Positions 1-6,113 of a DNA stretch of 12,956 nucleotides are shown piece after piece. The DNA is from Deltaproteobacteria bacterium. GTDB lineage: Bacteria > Desulfobacterota_B > Binatia > UBA9968. The stretch covers positions 1 through 12,956 of the forward strand of contig JAPUHZ010000251.1 in NCBI GenBank assembly GCA_027297485.1, in the 5' to 3' direction. Within the stretch, counting starts at the first letter, position 1. Each line of letters starts with the position of its first letter. The notes beneath the pieces are model-generated. The model searched no databases. It was given only the letters and a program-made list of their open reading frames with translations, and had not been told where the DNA came from. The translations under genes were made by a program, and so were the position numbers.

Positions 1-1
1 G

Positions 2-94
2 CGGATTCGACGGCTTCGTATTAAGAACAACAACGAGATCAGCGGGGACCCTGATTCCACGCAACCGGGCAGACGCAGCCTGCGGATAAAGTAA
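2..94 (+). CDS. C-terminal end of a protein, possibly CorC/HlyC-type (partial)
   Basis: An open frame enters from the left edge and ends at TAA 92-94, giving about 30 residues. The visible piece starts RIRRLRIK and continues with a polar tail. A basic beta-strand of the form GRRIRRLRI is typical of the very end of the CorC/HlyC transporter-associated domain found in DUF21-CBS membrane proteins (hemolysin-like, putative metal-ion efflux). That assignment rests only on this short resemblance. No start or domain core is in the window, so the frame might also be fortuitous. It would converge on the glycerophosphodiesterase gene that ends at 449. Confidence 0.35.
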   Translation, partial: RIRRLRIKNNNEISGDPDSTQPGRRSLRIK

Positions 95-164
95 GACAAG
101 GAGAAATACTGTAAAGACGCTTATGCGAACAATTTTATTCATTGGAGAGAATTTTATTGAATGT

Positions 165-266
165 AAACCCCGCCTCTTGAGGCGGGCACAAAGCCGATGG
201 GGTTTCCAAAGGGGAGAAGCGGCAGCTCTTCCCTTTGGTCGAACACGGGGATTCAAACCCCGTGTT
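165..266. repeat. Cluster of three or more strong hairpins
   Basis: Three inverted repeats follow each other closely. CCCGCCTC (169-176) pairs with GAGGCGGG (179-186). CCAAAGGG (206-213) pairs with CCCTTTGG (231-238), and the stem is lengthened inward by GAGA/TCTT including one G-U pair, leaving a 9-base loop. AACACGGGG (242-250) pairs perfectly with CCCCGTGTT (258-266) around a 7-base loop. A competing outer stem, AAACCCC (165-171) with GGGGTTT (199-205), could turn the first part into a three-way junction with small hairpins at 172-183 and 185-195. No T-run follows on either strand, so these are not classical intrinsic terminators. They could be a REP/MITE-like element, a pair of convergent-gene terminators, or a small RNA. 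Confidence 0.6.
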
Positions 267-383
267 AAATATAACTTGATTATAAGCTCTTTCAAGCCCC
301 CTCGCAATAAAAATCTCCACGAATTTTCATTTTAACCTTTAGAACCTCGATCCGTAGCTAAATTGTTTCGTTTCTGTCAACAG

Positions 384-403
384 GGTGTCAAAAAAATGAC
401 ACC
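384..403. repeat. Palindrome GGTGTCA-(A6)-TGACACC
   Basis: A perfect 7-bp inverted repeat (384-390 with 397-403) surrounds six A residues. It lies 45 bases past the stop of the minus-strand ugpQ-like gene. Read on that strand, the loop is a run of T and the hairpin could help end transcription, although the T-run is inside the loop and not after the stem. The symmetric TGTCA/TGACA half-sites also resemble a dimeric regulator site. I cannot choose between these. Confidence 0.35.
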
Positions 404-448
404 TACCATCAGACTGCCAAAGCAGGAGTTTTACATCTTAAATGGGTT

Positions 449-1189
449 TCATCTCTTTCTATGCTTTACCTTCCAAAACTTCTCAGGAAAGTCAGACATA
501 ATCCCATCAACGCCTAGCGATAGGAATTTCTCCATCTCCGCTACTTCGTTGACCGTCCAAACAAAGGTGTTGAGCCCGAACTGCCTGCTTTTCTCCAAGA
601 GATCCGGGGTCACAAGCTCCTTCTGAACTTGAATGGAATGGGCTCTAAGTTTCCTGGCCGTTTGAAAAGGATTCTCCTCTCCACCTCGGCCGTAAAGAAC
701 ACCGATCCGTGCATCGGGGGCCAGCTCCCGTACCCGACGGAGCAAGCGGTAATCGAAAGAGGAAAGAATGCTGCGCTCCAAATAATCATAGTGACTCAAA
801 ATAAAAAGGATCTTGATCTCGATCCCAAGAGATCCATGGGGAATATATTTGATATCCAGGTTTAGATCCACCTTGCCTGTCACGATCTCCATGACCTCTT
901 CTAGGGTAAGGATCTTTCCATCCTTAAATGACTTTTTAAACCAAGCCCCCACATCGAGCTTCTTAAGCTGCTTAAGACTCTTTCCCTTGACCAGCCCTTT
1001 CGCGCCTGCGGTCCGACCCAATCGCTCGTCATGGAATACAACCACATGGCCATCCTTGGAGAGCTGACAGTCCATCTCGATCATATCCACCCGTGCTTCG
1101 ATAGCCTTCTCAAAGGCTACCCGCGTGTTCTCCGGATAGGAGCCGGAGGAGCCCCGGTGGGCAATCTTGATAAAGCTGGCCATCGTCAC
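449..1189 (-). CDS. ugpQ: Glycerophosphodiester phosphodiesterase family protein
   Basis: This predicted 246-residue enzyme hydrolyses glycerophosphodiesters (deacylated phospholipids) to glycerol 3-phosphate and an alcohol. It has no signal peptide, so a cytoplasmic UgpQ-like location is likely. Family signatures are clear: AHRGSSGSYPENT with H11 and R12 near the N-terminus, the metal-binding stretch IEMDCQLSKDG (E38, D40), the HDERLGRT segment with H53, LNLDIK where the family usually has NIEIK (conservative Glu to Asp), and a C-terminal VWTVNE...GVDGIMSDFP block. The length matches small bacterial UgpQ proteins. The start chosen is GTG at 1189; an ATG six bases downstream (1183) is equally possible, since neither has a clear Shine-Dalgarno. 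It is last in the minus-strand series, 61 bases after tlyA. Confidence 0.88.
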   Translation of the reverse strand: MTMASFIKIAHRGSSGSYPENTRVAFEKAIEARVDMIEMDCQLSKDGHVVVFHDERLGRTAGAKGLVKGKSLKQLKKLDVGAWFKKSFKDGKILTLEEVMEIVTGKVDLNLDIKYIPHGSLGIEIKILFILSHYDYLERSILSSFDYRLLRRVRELAPDARIGVLYGRGGEENPFQTARKLRAHSIQVQKELVTPDLLEKSRQFGLNTFVWTVNEVAEMEKFLSLGVDGIMSDFPEKFWKVKHRKR

Positions 1190-1215
1190 AGAAGCAAACT
1201 AAAAGCGGATGACGT

Positions 1216-1234
1216 TGACTACCAATGGTAGTCA
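1216..1234. repeat. Hairpin between tlyA and ugpQ
   Basis: TGACTACCA (1216-1224) and TGGTAGTCA (1226-1234) form a perfect inverted repeat in the 61-base gap between the tlyA stop and the ugpQ start. Flanking CCGCTT/AAGCGG sequences could extend it as an outer stem. No T-run follows, so it may stabilise mRNA ends or attenuate transcription, and is weak as a terminator. Confidence 0.35.
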
Positions 1235-1250
1235 GAAGATCGAGACCGCT

Positions 1251-2000
1251 TCACTCGACATCATTACTTTTAACCAAATAGATAAAGAACTCCCTGTTTC
1301 CCTTTGGCCCCAAGAGAGGGGACTCTGTCACCCCACCTACTTTCAGTTTCATAGCTTCGGCAGCCTTCTTGATCTCCTCAATAACTCGAAGATGCTCATC
1401 ATGCCGCCGCACCACTCCCCCTTTGCCCACCTTCCCTTTCCCCACCTCAAATTGTGGCTTGATGAGAGCGAGGATCTCGCCCCTCGGGGCCAAAAGCCTC
1501 TTGACTTGGGGAAGAACTAAACGGAGAGAGATAAAAGAAACATCGATGGTGGCCAATTGAGGAGGCTGAGGAAGCTCTTCAGCCTTAAAATAACGAATAT
1601 TTCTCCTCTCGAAGACAAGCACACGGGGATCTTTTCTCAGTTTCCAGTCGAGCTGTCCATAACCCACGTCAACGGCATAGACTCGACAGGCTCCATAGCT
1701 GAGGAGGCAATCGGTAAAACCTCCGGTTGAGGCGCCCACATCAAGGACGATTCTATCTTCAACCGCAATCCGAAACTCCTTGAGCGCCTTTTCCAGCTTT
1801 GTTCCGCCGCGACTGACATAAGGGAGCGGCTTACCCTTAAGTCGGATTACAGCATCCGAATCGACCAGGCTTCCGGCTTTGGTGAATAGCCGATCATTGA
1901 CCAGAACCTCTCCAGCTAGGATCCGCCCCTGTCCCTCTTTCCGGCTCGCCACCAGTCCAAGCCCGACCAACAACCTATCTAAGCGTTCCCTCTTTCCCAT
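1251..2000 (-). CDS. tlyA: TlyA-family rRNA (cytidine-2'-O)-methyltransferase
   Basis: This 249-residue protein joins an N-terminal S4 RNA-binding domain (about residues 5-65) to a Rossmann methyltransferase of the FtsJ/RrmJ fold. The SAM-binding loop is LDVGASTGGFTD (86-97). The K-D-K-E residues known from mycobacterial TlyA line up as K68 (GGTKLEKAL), D153 (DVSFISL), K181 (LIKPQFEVG) and E237 (NREFFIYL), each shifted by one from the M. tuberculosis numbers, so the enzyme looks catalytically complete. TlyA 2'-O-methylates cytidines in 16S and/or 23S rRNA; which one here is not visible. Annotations as 'hemolysin' for this family are historical. The ATG follows AAGGGGGG directly and overlaps the end of dxs by 22 bases, suggesting translational coupling. 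Confidence 0.93.
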   Translation of the reverse strand: MGKRERLDRLLVGLGLVASRKEGQGRILAGEVLVNDRLFTKAGSLVDSDAVIRLKGKPLPYVSRGGTKLEKALKEFRIAVEDRIVLDVGASTGGFTDCLLSYGACRVYAVDVGYGQLDWKLRKDPRVLVFERRNIRYFKAEELPQPPQLATIDVSFISLRLVLPQVKRLLAPRGEILALIKPQFEVGKGKVGKGGVVRRHDEHLRVIEEIKKAAEAMKLKVGGVTESPLLGPKGNREFFIYLVKSNDVE

Positions 2001-3898
2001 CCCCCCTTTTTTCTCTTTTTCTCTCCCCGGACCATCTGTAGGGCCGCTTGAGTAATACTATCCTTATCGATGCCGCAAATTTTTCTGAGCTCCTCTTGCG
2101 TTCCATGAGGAATAAATCGATCCGGCACCCCCAAACGCTTTACCATGACCTCCGTAATCCCCTCCTCAGCCAAAAACTCCAGAACGGCGCTGCCAAATCC
2201 GCCTTCCAACACATGGTCCTCCACCGTGATGAGCCTTGGCACTTGAGTCAAAAGATCCAGGAGCAGCTCACGGTCCAGTGGCTTCACAAAACGGCTATTT
2301 ACGACCGCGGCGTCGATCCCCAACCGGGACAGATCCTGAGCTGTTTTCAAAGCAGGGATGACCGTGTTGCCTATTCCCACGATCACTATGTCTCTTCCTT
2401 CGCGCAGAAGCTCTGCCTTGCCAATCTCCAGGCTGCGGACCACGTTCTCCATCTCTACCCCCCAACCCTCTCCACGAGGGTAACGGAGGGTGATCGGCCC
2501 GCTATGCCCGATCGCGGTCTTAAGCATATGTTGAAGCTCGTTTTCGTCTTTCGGGGCCATAACCACCATATTGGGAATGGAACGCATGTAGGCAAAATCG
2601 AGAACCCCATGATGCGTGGGACCATCAGCCCCAACCAAACCACCCCGGTCGAGAGCAAAAACCACGTGGAGATTCTGGATGCAGACATCGTGAACGATCT
2701 GGTCATACGCCCGCTGAAGGAAAGTGGAATAAATAGCCACTACCGGGATCCAGCCCTCGGTCGCCATCCCGGCTGCAAAGGTCACCGCATGTTGCTCTGC
2801 AATCCCCACATCGTAGGAGCGACTGGGAATCTCCCGCGATAACTTATCAATACCGGTCCCACTTCCCATCGCAGCCGTAATCCCGACTACCTTTGGGTTC
2901 TCTTTGGCCAATGTGATTAAAGACTGAGCAAACCTTTCCGTATAGCTGGGAACCGGTCCCTTTTCCTTTTTAGGCTTTCCTGTGAGCACATGAAAAGGGG
3001 CGACACTGTGATACTTGACCGGATTGTCCTCGGCCGGCGCATAGCCTTTCCCCTTCTTTGTTATGACATGAACCAGCGTGGGCCGTTTGATCTTCTTCAC
3101 ATTTTCAAGCGTACGGATCATTTCCCCGATGTTGTAACCGTCTATGGGACCGACATACTGAAAACCCAATCCCTCGAACAGAAGCCCGGGAGTCACTAAA
3201 CCTATAAAGGATTCCTTAACCTTGTGGGCTACATGGTAAAGGTTCTCACCGACTTTGGGTAACGTGCGCAGGAGATTCACAAGATTCTTCTGCAGCTTGA
3301 CCGCTAACTCTGTTGTCAGTTGCTTGCTCAAAAAGGAAGAGATGCCGCCTACGCGTGAGTCAATAAAGTGGGCATTGTCGTTGAGGACAACGATCAGATC
3401 CTTGTCCAGATGGCCTGCCTGGTTCAATCCCTCAAAGGTGAGTCCAGCGCTCAGGCAACCATCGCTGATGACGGCCACTACCTTGCGTTGGGAACCTTCC
3501 AGGACTTTTGCCTCGACCATGCCGAGGGCGGCGGAGACCGATGTCCCGGCATGTCCAGCACCGAAGACATCGTACTCGCTCTCTTCACGACTCAGAAAAC
3601 CGCTGAGACCCCCGAGCTGTCGGATCGTCGACAGCTTACCCCGTCTTCCGCAAATAAGCTTATGGGCATAGGCTTGGTGTCCAGTATCCCAGACGATCCG
3701 GTCTTCAGGGGTATGGAAGACGTAATGCAGGGCCAGTGTCAGCTCGACCGCGCCAAGGGTCGAGGCCAGATGTCCTCCCACATCGGAGACAACCGAGAGA
3801 ACCTCCTCGCGCACCTCCTTGGCTAGGATGGAAAGTTCCTTCAGACGTAGCTTACGAATGTCTGCCGGATCATTGATACTGTCAAGAAGCCTTGCCAT
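1979..3898 (-). CDS. dxs: 1-deoxy-D-xylulose-5-phosphate synthase
   Basis: Dxs condenses pyruvate and glyceraldehyde 3-phosphate to DXP using thiamine diphosphate, the first step of the MEP isoprenoid pathway. The 639-residue length is normal. Catalytic positions known from E. coli Dxs are present: H43 (GGHLAS), E368 (GIAEQHA), R418 (ALDRGG), D425 and H429 (GADGPTHHG) and R475 (YPRGEG). The ThDP/Mg motif is recognisable (DG at 146-147 through NDN at 173-175) but several normally invariant spots differ: SDG for GDG at 145-147, HFID for MSIS at 177-180, DGY for DGH at 253-255, and YHS for YHG at 296-298. The C-terminus is a basic tail (GEKKRKKGG) extending into the tlyA overlap. The ATG is 61 bases after ispA, with only weak ribosome-binding sequence. 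Confidence 0.96.
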   Translation of the reverse strand: MARLLDSINDPADIRKLRLKELSILAKEVREEVLSVVSDVGGHLASTLGAVELTLALHYVFHTPEDRIVWDTGHQAYAHKLICGRRGKLSTIRQLGGLSGFLSREESEYDVFGAGHAGTSVSAALGMVEAKVLEGSQRKVVAVISDGCLSAGLTFEGLNQAGHLDKDLIVVLNDNAHFIDSRVGGISSFLSKQLTTELAVKLQKNLVNLLRTLPKVGENLYHVAHKVKESFIGLVTPGLLFEGLGFQYVGPIDGYNIGEMIRTLENVKKIKRPTLVHVITKKGKGYAPAEDNPVKYHSVAPFHVLTGKPKKEKGPVPSYTERFAQSLITLAKENPKVVGITAAMGSGTGIDKLSREIPSRSYDVGIAEQHAVTFAAGMATEGWIPVVAIYSTFLQRAYDQIVHDVCIQNLHVVFALDRGGLVGADGPTHHGVLDFAYMRSIPNMVVMAPKDENELQHMLKTAIGHSGPITLRYPRGEGWGVEMENVVRSLEIGKAELLREGRDIVIVGIGNTVIPALKTAQDLSRLGIDAAVVNSRFVKPLDRELLLDLLTQVPRLITVEDHVLEGGFGSAVLEFLAEEGITEVMVKRLGVPDRFIPHGTQEELRKICGIDKDSITQAALQMVRGEKKRKKGGWERGNA

Positions 3899-3915
3899 AT
3901 CTTAGCCCTTGGCTC

Positions 3916-3943
3916 TCAGCCATCAGCTCTTGCTGACGGCTGA
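3916..3943. repeat. Inverted repeat in the ispA-dxs gap
   Basis: TCAGCCATCAGC (3916-3927) pairs with GCTGACGGCTGA (3932-3943) around a TCTT loop, with one A-C mismatch in 12 positions. It fills much of the 61-base spacer just upstream of dxs. GCTGA-rich units of this style are often dispersed intergenic repeats. No T-run follows on the minus strand, so it probably shapes the mRNA and does not end it. Confidence 0.5.
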
Positions 3944-3959
3944 CCACTGAATGCTATTC

Positions 3960-4859
3960 TTAAGCAGCTCGTTCCACAATATAATGAGCAATCCCTCTCA
4001 ATGGATCTGCGTCTTTACCAAAAAACTCGATCTCCTTCAAGCATTGCTGCAAGAGCTCCTGGACCCGGGCCCTTGCCGCGCCAAGACCCACGGTGGAGGG
4101 GTAGGTCGCCTTCTTTTTTTTCTCATCCCTGGCCTCTATCTGGTCCGCTTTGCCGGTATGACCCTCGACATCCAAGATGTCATCCGCAATCTGGAAGGCC
4201 AGGCCTAGAAACTTCGAATAGCGGCTGATCCTGCGTATCTCCTCTAGCCTTGCTCCTGCAATCCGGGCCCCGACCCGAGCAGCCGTGAGGATCAGGGCTC
4301 CCGTTTTACGCCCATGGATATACTCGACCGCCGCTATATCCACCTCTCGACCCTCTGCCTCCAGGTCAACGACCTGACCTCCCACCATCCCGCCAACGCC
4401 TGCGGCATGAGATATTTCGTGGATTAGCTCCAAGACCAACTTTGGCTCTAATACCCGTATCACTTGAGGACAGGACACTAGATGAAAGGCCTCGGTGAGA
4501 AGCGCATCTCCGGCCAGCAGAGCAATCCCCTCACCAAAGACCTTATGGTTTGCCAACTCCCCCCTTCTGAAATCATCGTTGTCCAAGGCAGGTAGATCGT
4601 CGTGGATGATAGAATAGGTATGGATGAGCTCAAGGGCACAGGCAAAAGGGAGGAGCAACTCATGTTTCGCCCCAAAGATCTCTCCGGTAGCCAAGGTCAA
4701 GATGGGACGAAGCCGTTTCCCTCCGGGAAAAATGCCGTAATGCATCGCTTGATATAGAGTCTGTGGATGTTTTTTAGATTGTCTAAGGTACCGATTAAGG
4801 GCACCATCAATAAGGGACTTTCGCTCTTTTAGATAAGCGTGGATATCGAAAGTGGACAC
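3960..4859 (-). CDS. ispA: Polyprenyl (farnesyl-type) diphosphate synthase
   Basis: A 299-residue all-helical trans-prenyltransferase that condenses IPP with allylic diphosphates. The first aspartate-rich motif is the bacterial DDLPALDNDD form beginning at D87, and the second is DDILD at 226-230. GGKRLRP (46-52) and the K-A-T-Y-P segment around 250-254 are also in place. Tyr at the fifth position before the first motif (HTYSIIHDD) matches type II farnesyl diphosphate synthases and argues for a C15 product, though C20 synthesis cannot be excluded. Translation starts with GTG at 4859, three bases after the xseB stop, with AAGGAA upstream inside xseB. The position between xseB and dxs is a common bacterial arrangement and links it functionally to the MEP pathway. 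Confidence 0.93.
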   Translation of the reverse strand: MSTFDIHAYLKERKSLIDGALNRYLRQSKKHPQTLYQAMHYGIFPGGKRLRPILTLATGEIFGAKHELLLPFACALELIHTYSIIHDDLPALDNDDFRRGELANHKVFGEGIALLAGDALLTEAFHLVSCPQVIRVLEPKLVLELIHEISHAAGVGGMVGGQVVDLEAEGREVDIAAVEYIHGRKTGALILTAARVGARIAGARLEEIRRISRYSKFLGLAFQIADDILDVEGHTGKADQIEARDEKKKKATYPSTVGLGAARARVQELLQQCLKEIEFFGKDADPLRGIAHYIVERAA

Positions 4860-4862
4860 GTC

Positions 4863-5132
4863 CTATGGTTCCTTCGCCTCGGGCTCTTCGTCTCCGACAT
4901 CCGCGAGGGGTTTGAGTTGGAGCTTTCCTTCCTTGTCCTTCACCAACAGCTCAATCTTTTTCTCGACCTCAGTCAGTTTTTGATTACAGTATTTCACCAA
5001 CCTCACCCCCTCTTCAAATGCCGTCAAAGAACCCTCGAGAGAGATCTCCCCGGACTCGAGTCGTTCCACCACTTTTTCCAGCTCTTCAAGTGCCTCCTCG
5101 AATTTCTTTTTCTCCAGACCTTTTTTTGCCAT
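4863..5132 (-). CDS. xseB: Exodeoxyribonuclease VII small subunit
   Basis: An 89-residue protein of the XseB family, predicted as helical and coiled-coil. The family core FEEALEELEKVVERLE followed by the GEISLEGSLTAFEEGVRL segment (about residues 11-48) is unmistakable, and the acidic, proline-containing C-terminal tail is variable as usual. XseB binds XseA to form exonuclease VII, which degrades single-stranded DNA from both ends into oligonucleotides. The ATG has a good purine-rich ribosome-binding site (GGGGAGAAGG) two bases upstream. It is separated from xseA by the M23 peptidase gene, while ispA starts three bases later. Confidence 0.93.
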   Translation of the reverse strand: MAKKGLEKKKFEEALEELEKVVERLESGEISLEGSLTAFEEGVRLVKYCNQKLTEVEKKIELLVKDKEGKLQLKPLADVGDEEPEAKEP

Positions 5133-5134
5133 CG

Positions 5135-5144
5135 CCTTCTCCCC
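5135..5144 (-). promoter_or_regulatory. Ribosome binding site of xseB
   Basis: On the minus strand GGGGAGAAGG lies just upstream of the xseB ATG (5132-5130). It fixes the start and suggests xseB has its own translation initiation despite the 110-base gap from the preceding M23 gene. Confidence 0.5.
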
Positions 5145-5152
5145 TCACCTCA

Positions 5153-5207
5153 CAACCCCGACTACAGGGTTGAAGGGTTACAAGGTCTAAGGATTCTCAG
5201 AACCCTT
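5153..5207. repeat. Two adjacent short hairpins upstream of xseB
   Basis: In the 110-base gap between the M23 gene and xseB, CAACCC (5153-5158) pairs with GGGTTG (5167-5172), and AAGGGTT (5173-5179) pairs with AACCCTT (5201-5207). The two hairpins abut. CAACCC and AACCCTT are related, so the arms could also exchange partners, giving alternative folds upstream of the xseB ribosome-binding site. There is no T-run, and they may be only incidental. Confidence 0.35.
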
Positions 5208-5242
5208 TATCACTCGTCTATTTAACCCTTGATCCCTGGATC

Positions 5243-6112
5243 TCATTGCCTGCTGCCTACTGCTTCCAATAGTTCAAAGGGATCTACTCTAGCCCCGTTC
5301 AGGCGTACTCCCCAATGGAGGTGAGGCCCCGTTACCCTCCCGGTCATCCCGACCCAACCGAGCAAATCCCCCTTGCGCACCTGAGAACTCTTTTTCACAC
5401 GAAAATCCGCGAGATGGAAGTACATCGTATAGAGTCCACCCCCATGGTCTAGAACTATACTCTTCCCGCTAAAGAAAAAATCCTCTCTCAGAACCACCTG
5501 CCCATGATTAGGCGCAACGATTTCTGTACCCAAGGAGGCCTTAAGGTCAACCCCCCCGTGAGGGGATCGGGGTGATCCGTTGACTATTCGGCGCAAGCCG
5601 AACGGCGAGGTGATCCCTCCGGAAACCGGCGTGAGAAAGCGCCCCTCCCACAAACGCCGTGAACTCGCGACCATCCAGAGCCGGGATATCTGTGCCTGCT
5701 CCTTTTCAATCCTTTTCCGTGTAGCCTCATCTATGCGATCAAAGACAGCAGGCACAGATATATTCTCTTGGGCAAACGACTTTTTCCTAACGTGAACGGT
5801 TATAAGCCTTTCCTTCTTCCCCCCGCCTTGACTCCAACCTTCGATGGTAATCTTTATAGATCCCGGCGTCTCCTCCAGGTCCACCCCCAAAAGGGCAGTA
5901 TAAAAACCGCCCTTTCCTAGGAAGAAAGATATCTCCCGATTATGAAAAAGTCCTTTTACCCTGGCCATATCTCCACCCGAAGCTTTGATCTCCACGATCG
6001 CTCCCTGAAAAACCTCCAGGGATTTAAGCGAGATCGTCCAGGGGGGATCCCCGGCAAAAGAAGCATGCGCTAGGAGATAAAGAAAAGCGGCGGCGAGTCC
6101 TACTGCTTTCAT
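5243..6112 (-). CDS. Secreted M23 (LytM-type) metallopeptidase
   Basis: A predicted 289-residue periplasmic peptidoglycan endopeptidase. From the ATG at 6112 the protein opens with a signal peptide (MKAVGLAAAFLYLLAHASFAG) and continues with a beta-rich N-terminal region of about 100 residues. A helical linker precedes a C-terminal LytM domain (about 160-285). All zinc and catalytic positions are kept: HGGVD with H185 and D189, H233 in the YFHLAD strand, and TGPHLHW with H264 and H266, so it should be active, unlike the EnvC-like protein upstream. A longer frame opens at 6199 inside xseA, but would bury the signal peptide; the ATG at 6112 is one base past the xseA stop and is preferred. Its substrate bond (likely a peptide cross-link) is inferred from the family. 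Confidence 0.9.
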   Translation of the reverse strand: MKAVGLAAAFLYLLAHASFAGDPPWTISLKSLEVFQGAIVEIKASGGDMARVKGLFHNREISFFLGKGGFYTALLGVDLEETPGSIKITIEGWSQGGGKKERLITVHVRKKSFAQENISVPAVFDRIDEATRKRIEKEQAQISRLWMVASSRRLWEGRFLTPVSGGITSPFGLRRIVNGSPRSPHGGVDLKASLGTEIVAPNHGQVVLREDFFFSGKSIVLDHGGGLYTMYFHLADFRVKKSSQVRKGDLLGWVGMTGRVTGPHLHWGVRLNGARVDPFELLEAVGSRQ

Positions 6113-6113
6113 C

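Larger units (their letters stand above)
95..448. other. Convergent intergenic region without a supported gene
   Basis: These 354 bases lie between the end of the partial plus-strand frame and the end of the minus-strand ugpQ-like gene. I see no convincing coding sequence. The overlapping small frames here do not resemble any protein I know and run straight through strong inverted repeats. The region contains an imperfect direct repeat (AATTTTATTCATTG at 131-144 and AATTTTATTGAATG at 150-163), a dense cluster of hairpins at 165-266, an AT-rich stretch at about 267-370, and a palindrome at 384-403. Its likely jobs are transcript ends or a small structured RNA, which the sequence alone cannot separate. 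Confidence 0.6.

Noticed and set aside
3..12. GGATTCGACGG-like word resembling the 5' end of tmRNA
   Set aside because: No tag reading frame or tmRNA-like acceptor end follows, and the stretch is better read as part of an open frame ending at 94.
246..262. T-arm-like hairpin (GGGG-ATTCAAA-CCCC) suggesting a tRNA
   Set aside because: The TTC lies one position off in the loop, no acceptor, D or anticodon arms fit, and the stem extends to 9 bp, unlike a T-arm.
123..335. Overlapping small open frames on both strands
   Set aside because: They run through strong inverted repeats, lack ribosome-binding sites, and encode no recognisable protein.
2048..2842. Long plus-strand open frame opposite dxs
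   Set aside because: It is antisense to a clear Dxs coding sequence and has no resemblance to a known protein.
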